Shown: positions 1 to 7,689 of the stretch, piece after piece
Layout of the letters: the number at the start of each line of letters is the position of its first letter
Numbering within the stretch: position 1 is the stretch's first letter
From: Bremia lactucae
Taxonomy: Eukaryota > Oomycota > Peronosporomycetes > Peronosporales > Peronosporaceae
Direction: 5' to 3'
Assembly: GCF_004359215.1 (NCBI RefSeq)
Contig: NC_090610.1
Coordinates: 9,213,617-9,227,543 of the forward strand
Length of the DNA stretch: 13,927 nt
Notes under the pieces: generated by a model
The model's database searches: none
What the model was told of the DNA's origin: nothing
The model's input: only the letters and a program-made list of their open reading frames with translations
Made by a program: the position numbers and the translations under genes

Positions 1-15
1 TGCATTTTGCATCCT

Positions 16-40
16 ACTACACAAGTGCCCTTTTTCTTTA
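16..40 (+). repeat. 25-bp copy of a sequence also at 13535-13559 (opposite strand)
   Basis: Plus-strand 16-40 matches the minus strand of 13559-13535 at 24 of 25 bases; the core is aagtgccctttttcttta. At 13.5 kb this sequence sits at the end of the gypsy integrase C-terminal reading frame, where it encodes LHKCPFSL. Here the same frame on the plus strand also gives LHKCPFSL, while the neighbouring RT remnant runs on the minus strand. It is therefore probably an inverted scrap of gypsy 3' sequence joined to the RT piece near base 41. Confidence 0.5.
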
Positions 41-41
41 A

Positions 42-230
42 ACAGGATATCCTGTTCATGCATAAGGATCTGATAGAATCCATCCATCAGATCAATCGAC
101 GAAAGCCTTGTACTCTTTCACATAGCATCAATGATTACGTCTTTCGTGGCAACGGCGTTTGAGCCAGTACCTCAATTTATTAAGCGCATGCATATTCGGT
201 CGGCAATAGTATTTCCTGAGAACGAATTAG
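42..230 (-). pseudogene. Gypsy reverse transcriptase fragment
   Basis: On the minus strand this reads as the start of a Ty3/gypsy RT domain. The clearest block is SIDLMDGFYQILMHEQDI, which contains the first catalytic Asp region of gypsy RTs. It is preceded by KDVIIDAM, then AQTPLP, and upstream an HALNKL block like the usual VHAFNKLN. These blocks lie in different frames separated by single-base indels, with an in-frame TGA between IDAM and the SIDL block. The similarity stops abruptly after HEQDI, where the conserved block that normally follows is absent. This is a dead fragment, and its strand agrees with the gag and LTR at 395-1494. Confidence 0.85.
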
Positions 231-394
231 CTTTCGGCAGCTCATCGATATACGAAAGTGTCCTCGATGAGAAGACTCGGATGGAACGTCTTACGTCCCA
301 ATCCTAGGTCTTTGAAGACAACTCCTCTAAATGAGGGTATGACTGAATTCAAGGATATACACCTTGAATCCGTACCGTGCGAGTTGCCTGGTCG

Positions 395-763
395 TGAGGA
401 TTTAGTTTTAAAAGCCCAATTTCTGGCACGTCAGGCTAAGTTGAACATGCCAAATTTCACTTCGTCGCATCATCATTGATGCGGTAAGTTCTAATGGCGT
501 CGTCTAGTTCGACGAACCATCGTAAAAGGGAGTAGCCTTCGACTGCCTAAAAACTTAAAGATTTCAATCCTTAAGCTTTTAGGTCGACGCGAATGCGTCG
601 GTCCGCTAGCAACAATTAAATGCTGCTGTCTTAACAGTTCAAGCTGTTGAGCACCCTGTTCTCGCAACACCTCCGCGTTATGAGAGCCTTGCTGGTTAAG
701 CAAGGCTACTTTGTCCTTCGAGTTCATGTTGTATGAACTCGGCTGTGGCCGTATGTTGTTCAT
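395..763 (-). pseudogene. Gypsy gag, frameshifted
   Basis: An ATG at 763 on the minus strand opens a frame with a Gln/Leu-rich, coiled-coil-like start (LREQGAQQLELLRQQ), followed by RRPKSLRIEIFKF, which resembles the RPEPLRIDVSKYKG entry of oomycete gypsy gag proteins. A frameshift near 545 moves the reading to SLLRWFVELDDAI (about 544-494), the most conserved block of this gag family. A further shift near 475 leads to RARNWAF (about 430), with a stop just before it. After about 395 the similarity fades. The nucleic-acid-binding zinc knuckle and protease expected downstream are missing. Gag would form the particle coat; this copy cannot. Confidence 0.85.
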
Positions 764-969
764 CTGTATTCAGAGTGAATCGCATGGCACCAACCGCTGG
801 CCCACCTACGACCAAACTTAGGTGTTCGATCGCTCTCGATTTCAGGTCATTTAGATGAGTGAATTCTTTCACGCCAACGCGTGAAAGCCTTCTTGAGGGG
901 CTTGAAAGCTCCCTCTTTCTTCATTAAACATTTCATTATAGATGAAACGTGCGTAGACGTTGAATGGAC

Positions 970-984
970 TACGAAGTGCTACCA
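970..984 (-). other. Primer-binding site of the gypsy element
   Basis: On the minus strand, two bases inside the putative LTR edge, the sequence begins TGGTAGCACTTCG. LTR-retrotransposon primer-binding sites begin TGG, complementary to the CCA end of the primer tRNA. The implied tRNA 3' end, GTGCTACCA, has discriminator A and U72, which would fit an A1-U72 initiator-Met type tRNA. The tRNA identity is inference; the TGG position next to TG...CA-type termini is visible. Confidence 0.6.
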
Positions 985-986
985 GA

Positions 987-1494
987 TGTAACAGGGCACC
1001 CTTCGCTAGTACTGATAACAGTACTAGTCAATCTACACTGATTTCAGAGAAGGTGGTGCGCTCGACCAATTCACGTACACGACGTGTTGAGAAAGGTTCT
1101 AAGTAGCTAGGAAGTCTTAGATACTGAACGTAAATTTAAGGCATTAGAATAGAGAAAGAGTAAAACTGTAATAATATGTTAAGTTCCTTCGTAACGATCT
1201 TCTTTCTAGTACTGTATTATTTATAATTTGACTAACTATGTATGGCGCCTACTTGCGCACCCCACAATCGTTTCTTGTGGCGATTAATGGGATGATTCAA
1301 ACTTAAATCAACCAATCAATAGAATTGATGTCTTATTGCGTCAATATTACGAAATTTGGTAATATTGGAACTGTTAAGTCAAAATAAATGAAGATAATAA
1401 TTTAGTTCTTCTTAACTGATTTCCTTTAATAGAAAATAATATGAAATATTTCTCTTAGAGGAAATAATATTTATGTATTGGTACACCCCGTTAC
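987..1494 (-). repeat. Putative gypsy LTR
   Basis: The inner edge on the plus strand is tgtaacaggg (987), abutting the primer-binding site. The outer edge is proposed at ccccgttact (1486-1495), an approximate inverted match to it (8 of 10), giving an LTR of about 508 bp. The interior is AT-rich, has no coding sequence, and carries a perfect 9-bp hairpin at 1006-1027. The same terminus sequence, tgtaacgggg, recurs at 11178 and 11254. The outer boundary is uncertain because no second LTR or target-site duplication is in the window. Confidence 0.55.
1006..1027. repeat. Perfect 9-bp inverted repeat, 4-nt loop
   Basis: CTAGTACTG, ATAA, CAGTACTAG. It lies 19 bases inside the putative LTR edge. The half-site ctagtactg recurs once at about 1207-1215 in the same LTR. 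It may be a structural element of the LTR; function unknown. Confidence 0.6.
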
Positions 1495-1962
1495 TTTTCG
1501 TTCACCATCTCGAAACTAAAGCTGCATAAAACAATGGACACAACCTCAGAATGTTGCATATAATTTTGCGCTCAGGGAACTGTTTGACCAAATTGGCGGA
1601 TTTTGCAGTGATTCAATTTCAAACATTGAGTTGAATTTTACCGATTTTCTTCACAATTTAGAGAATACTACGTATTTGTTGAAACGCATACCACCTTGTA
1701 TAATCCATACGTGCATTCATTGCATCTAAACCAACTTTGTCTGTCTACTGGACCTTTATACAGGGTAGAAGCACTAGCTCGCCAATATATTTTAACTACA
1801 ATTAGAATTACGCCGCAAGCAGGATATAGTTATGCCAGCACATATAATATAGGCGACTATACGCGTGCAATGAGCAATGAGCTGTAGCAATTTTAAAAAG
1901 GTCGCCTCGAAACTTGAAAGCATCCGTATAAAATTGAGTCCGCGGAATACGGAGACAACTTT
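1495..1962. other. Spacer upstream of the SANT gene
   Basis: AT-rich sequence presumed to hold the promoter of the gene at 2013. I see no confident oomycete initiator element. A plus-strand frame without an ATG is open from about 1525 to 1728 and gives a plausible but unrecognised peptide (for example ALRELFDQIGGF). It may be another decayed coding scrap, and I make no call. Confidence 0.4.
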
Positions 1963-2013
1963 ATGCTTCTGTGGTGTGCGACACACTGTTATTCTCACAC
2001 GTCACTGACATAA
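1963..2013 (+). promoter_or_regulatory. 16-codon upstream ORF overlapping the SANT gene start
   Basis: ATG at 1963 opens a 16-codon frame (begins MLLWCATH) that ends in TAA at 2011-2013. The last A of the stop is the first A of the ATG at 2013 (TAATG). If transcription starts upstream of 1963, ribosomes reading this frame would stop exactly at the main start, an arrangement that can allow reinitiation or damp translation. The transcription start is not known, so the role is inference. Confidence 0.35.
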
Positions 2014-4735
2014 TGATACACCCCATCGCATCCGAGACAGCTCTCGATGATCTAGGAGCCGAGATCGACGACGATACAATTGCTGCTCGTACACGTACCA
2101 AAGTTTCACTTGCAGACGTTTCAATCGACACACTTGAGGCGTCACTGCCAGACCCAGCGCTTGAATTGGTACGTCTTCACAGCGTACGTCATCCCCGTCT
2201 CATTGATTTATTTAGACCGAAGAGGACCGAGAATACCAGCGCTTTCTTTCTAGCCTTTTGCCAACGGAACAAGAAAATTTATCCTTTTTGGACGAAGAAG
2301 ATGAAGAGTACAAGCCAGAAGAAGACGACGACGAGCACGAGGATGACGAAGGTCGACGTGGCATTTCCAAGAAAGAGTTGACAGAATTGTTATTAGACTC
2401 GACACACATGACGTTTCCGACTCCGTCAGTCGCACAAACACTTACCAAACCCATAACCGATAGTTTAAAAAGTATTCAAGACGCTCCAGTGCCAGTAGAT
2501 CGAAGAAATGACTTGATGACGAGGACGTGGAGGCGCTCGCTTCCTGATACGACCCTTGCTCTTTTACGAGGACGAAGAGGAACGATTTCACAGCTTCAAT
2601 GCATTCAATTGGCGTCTCAGATGCACAAACATTTGCAATTATTGTGGCAAAGTTATCATCTCTTGGCCAAAGACCACTTATTTCCCGAACTGAATGAAAT
2701 TCGAGCAATGTTGTTGGAATTACAAGAGCGAGGCGAGATGGCACTGAAGTATAAGCACACGTTGTTGTCAAAATTACAAGGAGGTACGACGAAGACAACG
2801 GATGTGGAAAGCGTTGAGACGAGGACAGAAGGCTCGCTTTCAAGCGAGACTGGTAGCACTATTGAGCCTTTTAACGCGTCCCGACGTGTAACCCGATCGC
2901 TCACGGCTGCCCATGCAGCTGTCGCTCATCCGTCCATGTTTGAGATTGTAGGGTCTCAAACGGTTAAGGAGCTTGCGACTGAATTAGAACGACGCTGTGC
3001 TATCGAAGAGCGAGATCGAGCAATTCAACAGCACATGTTACAGCTCGATACACACCTTCAAATGCCCAGAAAACGTCGTAAAAGTACAAAAGGTTATTCA
3101 ACAACCGAAGATGCTTTACTAGCTCATGGCATCAAACGCTTTGGTACACAGGCAAATGCGTGGGCAGCCATTCAGACTCATTTTCTACCAACAAAAACAA
3201 CGGCCAATTTACGCCATCGATACAAGTACTTGCTTAGCCCAAAACTTGGGTTTAATGCCATCAAAGCGTGGCATTGCAAATCCCAGCCACTACACAATCA
3301 TAAAAGCTGGTTACTTGAAGAAGATCTTCGCATTGCGCGTGGATATGTCGAACTTCATTCTGAAAAGTATCGTTTTGCTCGTTTAGCAAAGCAATATCTT
3401 CCTCATCGTAGTCGCCTTGAAATCCGTAAGCGATGGGAGCGCTTGGAAGCCAAATTTCGAGCCGAGTTGGTGGAGTTGGGACTCCCTGTACCCGAGAAAG
3501 ATTCATTAGACCTTGCGATTGCTATGCGCGAGTCTTTTACCGACAAGTTACGCCATCGAATGATGCGTCGGAAAGCTGAGATTGATATTTCAACAGTTAG
3601 TGCTCCTACTCCACAGCAACACCACGTTGCAAAGAATCATCAAGCTGGTAAAAAGATTCCTCGTACTACTGCAGATAAGGAGCCTGAGTATCGTTGTCGG
3701 ACCAAGCATTTACATCCTGCATTGTTCTTCTCGTCGTGGTCTTTTATTAATCCTGCAGCGCTCTTAAATGCAACGTGTCAGCATAATTGGCCATCATTTA
3801 TGAACGAATCAAATGCTCTTTTAAAGAATCGCGACCTGGAATCAAAAAATGAACTGAATGAAGCGGTGCAAGCGACTATGCTCGATAAAACGGATTTGTT
3901 TGTGGCATGGGAAAAGAAAGAAGTGACAAGAAACGAATTGGTACATTCTGTCTCAAAAGACTCGTTGATCTCTGATTTAAGGCTTGCTCGTATGCCTCAA
4001 GCAGCTATTCTAATGGACGCTCGTATGGCTCGAAAGGAAGACGACGAGAGTGATTTTGAACACGATGAATTGCTCTCGTCTGAGAATGATGCGAGTGATT
4101 CTGAAATGGATCAAATTGCTCTTAGCGATGCAGATCCAGAAAGTGATTCAAGTTTGCTCGAGCAGGTGCTATCAAGTACAAATGCTGCCTATACGTCGTC
4201 AATATCAAACAATCAACAATCGTTGGATTTAACGGACGTCGTTCGTTCAAAACATGAACGCATGTCAAGGGCTCTTGAAGCACTCGAGTGTCGAATGGTT
4301 GGCAAGAGTGTAACAAAATTAGCTGGAAAACCTGTTTCATGCTCCTCGGAGGTCTTACACGACGAGGAATTGGTTTATGAAAAAGGTCGATTAAATGCTT
4401 TTAAGACGGACGAGAAGGATCAGGACCCATCATGGCAAGATGGATCGGAAGATGAGGAATTTGAATTGATTGAATTTTCTTCGAGTTCGGACGAAAATGT
4501 GGCCTCCTCGGATAATGAACAGCTTGTTGCAATCGCAACTGAAAGTGACGATTCAATCCCACAGAACGGAACGTCGGAAGCTGTAGCTGTCTGCACATCC
4601 TTTCCAAACAAAAAGGCCAAAGTGTTGCATTGTCCGACGTGCCGCCACGTTCGTTGCACATGCTCGTCGAGTGAACGAATGCAATTGCTGTTGCGTCGTA
4701 TGAAAGAAAAACGCTCGTCGTCGTCGCTGCAGTGA
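2013..4735 (+). CDS. SANT/Myb-domain nuclear protein, GON-4-like candidate
   Basis: Exons 2013-2168 and 2216-4735 encode about 891 residues. The start is the ATG at 2013, because the second exon's frame is closed by a TAG at 2213 and has no upstream ATG. The N-terminal part has EEDREYQRFLSSLLP followed by an acidic stretch (about 77-98) and an ISKKELTELL block, a layout like the conserved N-terminal region of GON-4-like proteins. A SANT/Myb repeat spans about 335-394 (basic KRRKSTKGYS, then TTEDALL, with later Trp and RHRYKYLL), and a second SANT-like helical repeat spans about 414-471 (SWLLEEDLRIA, EIRKRWERLE). Two acidic Ser/Asp-rich regions follow (about 658-701 and 791-831). The C-terminus has a compact CPTCRHVRCTC cluster (about 856-866) that could bind a metal. 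Animal GON-4-like acts as a transcriptional co-regulator; a nuclear role here is inferred. The family name is tentative, the SANT assignment firmer. Confidence 0.75.
2169..2215 (+). other. 47-bp phase-0 intron in the SANT gene
   Basis: The donor GTACGT at 2169 follows a complete codon (TTG, Leu52). The acceptor TTTATTTAG ends at 2215, and the next codon ACC opens the long second exon in frame. CTCAT about a dozen bases before the acceptor fits a branch site. A second GTACGT at 2184 is also in phase and would add five residues, but would leave only a 32-bp intron, which is implausibly short. Without this splice the conserved N-terminal block has no start codon. Confidence 0.7.
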
Positions 4736-4925
4736 CAACAGACGTCTCGGATTTAAGGAGTTAAATTACTTTTGACGGACTAAAACATTGTTGTTTCTTA
4801 GAAATAGTTAGATTTTGTTTCGTATAAGCAAATTTTGTTGCGTCCAACTGTTGTCGTCGTTTATTAATTTAAAAAATAAATGTATTTGTCTTTCTCGTTT
4901 TAAATTTTTCAACTCAAGAAAAAAA

Positions 4926-5108
4926 ATTACGCTGTTCTGTGCGATCGCAAATGCCGCAGGCGTTGCTTTTCCCGTGGTCATTAATGTTGCGGCGACGGTG
5001 GGACATCAGAAAATGGAGATAAAAAAAGAAGAATCGAACAAAATCTCTTGTGATGCGGACGAGCGGGAGCTCTTCCTAAAGATGAAAGACGAGGGTCGCG
5101 GTCGATAA
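4926..5108 (+). pseudogene. Crinkler (CRN) effector N-terminal fragment
   Basis: Reads as the N-terminal LFLAK-type domain of oomycete Crinkler effectors: TLFCAIANAAGVAFPV at the start, an IKKEESNKISCDAD block, then ELFLKMKDEG, a variant of the LFLAK translocation motif. CRN proteins are secreted or translocated into host cells and act mostly in the nucleus. This copy is dead: two bases are missing where the start codon would be (the frame enters at ATT and no ATG lies upstream in frame), and a TAA ends it right after the motif. It faces a second CRN remnant on the other strand (5131-5809), whose N-terminus is clearly homologous to it. Confidence 0.8.
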
Positions 5109-5130
5109 ATTGTTGGACTTCGATTAGCTT

Positions 5131-5809
5131 TTAAGACTTCTCCACAACAACTTGTGGCTTGCCAACCCAACTGTTTGCTTTTTCCGCTGAAAGCATTGGG
5201 GATTGACGACGAATCTCGCCACCCTTCCTTTTACCACTTGTTTTAAGCTTTGGGCTCAAAACTCTCGGATGTTAGTCTTGAAGTCAGCACTCAAGTGATC
5301 GGAGAAGGTGGAAAGACAGCCAGCGCTGTTCCGGAGCATTCATCTTCTGATGCAACTCGAACCACTGATTTCCACATTTTTTGTTAAATCTGTCGATCCA
5401 GAGTGGGCAAGTCTTTTACGCTCCATTCAACGTCCTCCCCGACCGGCTTCGGAAGCACTTCTAGGACTGAAAAGGGGTCTTTCTGGCCTTAACAAGCTCG
5501 TTCGTTGTTGAAAATCGCACGTTTTCCTCGGATAAGCCAGCAATGTCGAGTAGCGCTCCCACAACGTCTAACGCCTGAATCCACTGGTGTCTACCACACC
5601 ACTCTGCCCTTTAAATTCCGTGAGCCATGAACCGCGGCCCTCGTCTTTCTTCCCGACGAAGAGCTGGAGCTCGCCTGTGTCGCACGTGATTTCGTTCGAT
5701 TTCTTTTTCTAAATTTTTTTCTTCAGATCATCATCGTGTCGCTTACACTAAATCGCACAGAAAACACGGGACCCGCGGCATTTGTGATCGCACAGAACAG
5801 CGTGACCAT
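5131..5809 (-). pseudogene. Crinkler (CRN) effector pseudogene, longer copy
   Basis: The minus-strand ATG at 5807-5809 sits in a good context (AAAAATGG) and begins MVTLFCAITNAAG, the CRN N-terminus. After a frameshift near 5735 and a TAG at 5709, the LFLAK-like motif appears as LQLFVGKKDEG (about 5637-5672). A WLT block follows, then a TAG at 5568. Another frame then carries DIAGLSEENVRF and KARKTPF, the usual run-up to the CRN HVLVVVP motif, represented here by VLEVLPKPVGED (about 5431-5467) after one more shift. The distal part has further stops (for example at 5284) and a basic patch (KTSGKRKGG) that could be a relic nuclear-localisation signal, ending at TAA 5131. Several stops and frameshifts make it non-functional. 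I do not recognise the C-terminal domain. Confidence 0.8.
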
Positions 5810-6193
5810 TTTTCTCGAGTCACAGGACACTTCAACGAGAAAGAAGAATCAAGAGACATTAACATGTTCTATTTTTTTTTAATTTGGGAGGTAGAATAAT
5901 TTGCAGGAACTGATACATCTATATGTATGATATTTCTTAGATCTAAATTAATTTTCTCTTAAAATCGTTAATGCATCAATATATTACAGAGTACGATTTT
6001 CGATTCGTTAAATTTAATGCAACTCCGGCTGCACAAACATTACGCCCTTTTTTTATAACTCAATAATGTAAAAATACGAGTTTGCGACGGTACGTAAAGA
6101 TGCGTGCGGATATTAACAAATTGAGCTTCACTCAATACCAATCTTTACACCTTAATGTTACGAATTTCGCCAAAAGTAACAGTAAAAAAATAG
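5810..6193. other. AT-rich spacer
   Basis: No open frame of note and no recognisable coding similarity. It contains homopolymer runs (for example t-tracts near 5870 and 6050). It separates the CRN pair from the HSP70 remnant. Confidence 0.5.
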
Positions 6194-6960
6194 AACGCTA
6201 ACAATACGATGCCCGCTTGCTTTTACGACTCGCAGTTTCAGACTATTTAAATGCCAGTATCATTGCTTGTCTAAAAGTCGTGCTTATTATTAACAAGCCT
6301 GCGGCCGATGCTATTGCGCTTGTCAAGGACACGAGGGGGAGTGCGCAACGTATTGATTTTCGACCTTAGCGGTGGTATCTTTGACGTGTCGCTGCGTACG
6401 CTGTCTTCGTCGGCTCTCAATCGCTTGGTTTGGAGACGGCTGGTGGTGTCATGACGAAGCTGTTTGCTCGTGTATGAACGATTTCGATTAGAAAGTCACC
6501 GAGGCTTTCGACGTACGCCGACAACCAACCCGGTGAGTTGATCCAGGTGTTTGAAGGTGAACATTCTATGACCCGCGACAATCACTTAATGGGCACGTTT
6601 AAGCTGGACGGTATTCCTCCTATGCCTCACTGATTGACGTTCGAAAAATGAGGCGAAGAAATTTCGTAATGAAGCCAAGAACGGATTTTAAAGAATTATA
6701 TTCGTACAAAGTTCGTAACATGTTGAAGGACGAGAAGCTTTAGGATTAGATTTTAAATAGTGACAACAAGGTTATTAATGACATGGTCACGGAGACAATC
6801 AATTGGCTTGATGCAAATCAGTTGATCGAGAAAAAAGAGTACAAAAGCAAGCAGAAAGAGCTTGAAGGTATTGCTTATCTGTTTTTACATAAATGTACGC
6901 TGTAGCTGGCGCTGTAACAAGTGTGCATGGTGGTGGCGTCCCTGCTGGACCAGTGTCTCA
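6194..6960 (+). pseudogene. HSP70 chaperone pseudogene with internal deletions
   Basis: Recognisable cytosolic-type HSP70 blocks occur in the right order across shifting frames: an NA...CFYDSQ block (for VPAYFNDSQ), LIINKPAADAIA (about 6282), NVLIFDLSGGIFDVSL (about 6347-6393), SLGLETAGGVMTKL (about 6420-6463), [18 protein letters not shown] and the following substrate-domain block (about 6508-6630), then the C-terminal helical lid with INWLDANQ and KQKELEG (about 6771-6870), and a relic of the Gly-rich tail (about 6896-6950). The first third of the ATPase domain is absent, roughly 190 residues are missing between FDVSL and SLGLE, and more between the two halves of the substrate domain. Stops occur at 6475 and 6631, among others. 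HSP70 folds client proteins using ATP; this copy cannot. It could be a decayed duplicate or retrocopy. Confidence 0.9.
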
Positions 6961-7105
6961 GATTCAACGAATTGTTGGCACCTTCCTTCTTGTCGCCCTT
7001 GTCGTAGTTTCAAAAGCCTACTGAACTTGATGACGTAAAGCACGAAAACTTGACGCATGGTCTTTCATCGCTACTTTAATCTTTATGGAACGACCGACAA
7101 AATAT

Positions 7106-7232
7106 GAGTCGAAGTAATTAAAGCTTGAATAGTCGCTATAAAGAACGCATTGAGTAGAAGTAATTAAAGCTTGAATAGTCGCTATAAAGTTCGTATTGAG
7201 TAGAAGTAATTAAAGCTTGAATAGTCGCTATA
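7106..7232. repeat. 46-bp tandem repeat, about 2.8 copies
   Basis: Units start at 7106, 7152 and 7198 and share agtaattaaagcttgaata and gtcgctata. Units 1 and 2 differ at a handful of bases, and unit 3 is cut short at about 7232. A small minisatellite between the HSP70 remnant and the first PH gene. No coding content. Confidence 0.9.
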
Positions 7233-7307
7233 TGATACGTTTTACATGCACAATTGGCGCGAAATATTTTTGTTACGATTAATGGCCATGACGATTGATT
7301 GCAGTCA

Positions 7308-7493
7308 GCAAAAGAGCTAGCATATGTTGCAGAAGAGGTGAATGGACGCGTCAGTCGAAAGCTATAATAAGGACGAAGCGTAGGATAAGCTGACAAGGTC
7401 ACAGCGGATAGACATTGCTTGTGAGTCCATTATGACGGGCTGAGTGAGCTACGCAAACTGCTGAAGTGCACCTATTCAAAATGGCAAATATAC
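7308..7493 (+). pseudogene. Decayed coding stretch, identity unknown
   Basis: Codon-like reading with frame shifts: KELAYVAEEVNGRVSRKLYN, then DKLTRSQRIDIACESIMTG after a TAG, then GLSELRKLLKCTYSKWQIYH in the next frame. The alternation of long sensible peptides with isolated stops looks like an eroded gene and not random sequence. I do not recognise the family. It does not match the HSP70 blocks upstream. Confidence 0.35.
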
Positions 7494-7689
7494 CACCCCG
7501 AAATATATACGAAGAAGCTACATTCATATGCAAAACTAAAGGCACGCGTATCGAGACCTCGTGTCCTGACACAACCACCGTGTTATTTGTACATGGAGCA
7601 TAGGAGAAATATATATATATGAAAATGTTTAATATCAGATACGACCGAGCACATAAAGTAAAGATTTGGTCAATTAATTAAATCTAAAG
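7494..7689. other. Presumed promoter and leader of the first PH gene
   Basis: About 200 bases with a short atatatata tract at about 7609-7617 and an AT-rich run (ttaattaa) just before the ATG at 7690. I see no confident initiator motif. Confidence 0.3.

Larger units (their letters stand above)
1..1494 (-). mobile_element. Degenerate Ty3/gypsy LTR retrotransposon, 5' half
   Basis: Read on the minus strand, this holds in order a putative LTR (1494 to 987), a primer-binding site right behind it, about 200 bases of leader, a gag start at 763, a frameshifted gag, and a piece of reverse transcriptase near the window edge. The order is that of a gypsy element, but gag-to-RT is compressed into about 700 bases, so protease and most flanking pol sequence are deleted. 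Several frameshifts and stops make it non-autonomous. About 231-394 lies between recognisable gag and RT and I cannot assign it. The element continues left of the window or ends at the rearrangement near base 41. Confidence 0.8.

Noticed and set aside
258..479. 73-codon plus-strand frame
   Set aside because: It lies opposite the frameshifted gypsy gag and the unassigned piece next to it, and has no recognisable motif of its own; treated as a shadow.
1696..1887. 63-codon plus-strand frame upstream of the SANT gene
   Set aside because: It starts at TTG, not ATG, shows no family motif, and lies in presumed promoter sequence.
2184..2215. Alternative 32-bp intron using the second GTACGT
   Set aside because: It is in phase but shorter than introns that eukaryotic spliceosomes normally remove; the 47-bp version is preferred.
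4815..4925. Open extension upstream of the plus-strand CRN fragment
   Set aside because: The frame is open back to 4815 but begins at TTG, has no in-frame ATG, and has no CRN similarity before 4926, so it does not supply a real start or signal peptide.
5308..5511. 67-codon plus-strand frame
   Set aside because: It is antisense to the CRN pseudogene, whose minus-strand motifs (DIAGLSEENVRF, VLEVLPKP) explain the sequence better; it opens with a non-ATG codon (GTG).
7136..7402. 88-codon minus-strand frame
   Set aside because: It runs through the 46-bp tandem repeats and opposite the decayed plus-strand coding stretch, with a repeated low-information C-terminus; not a gene.
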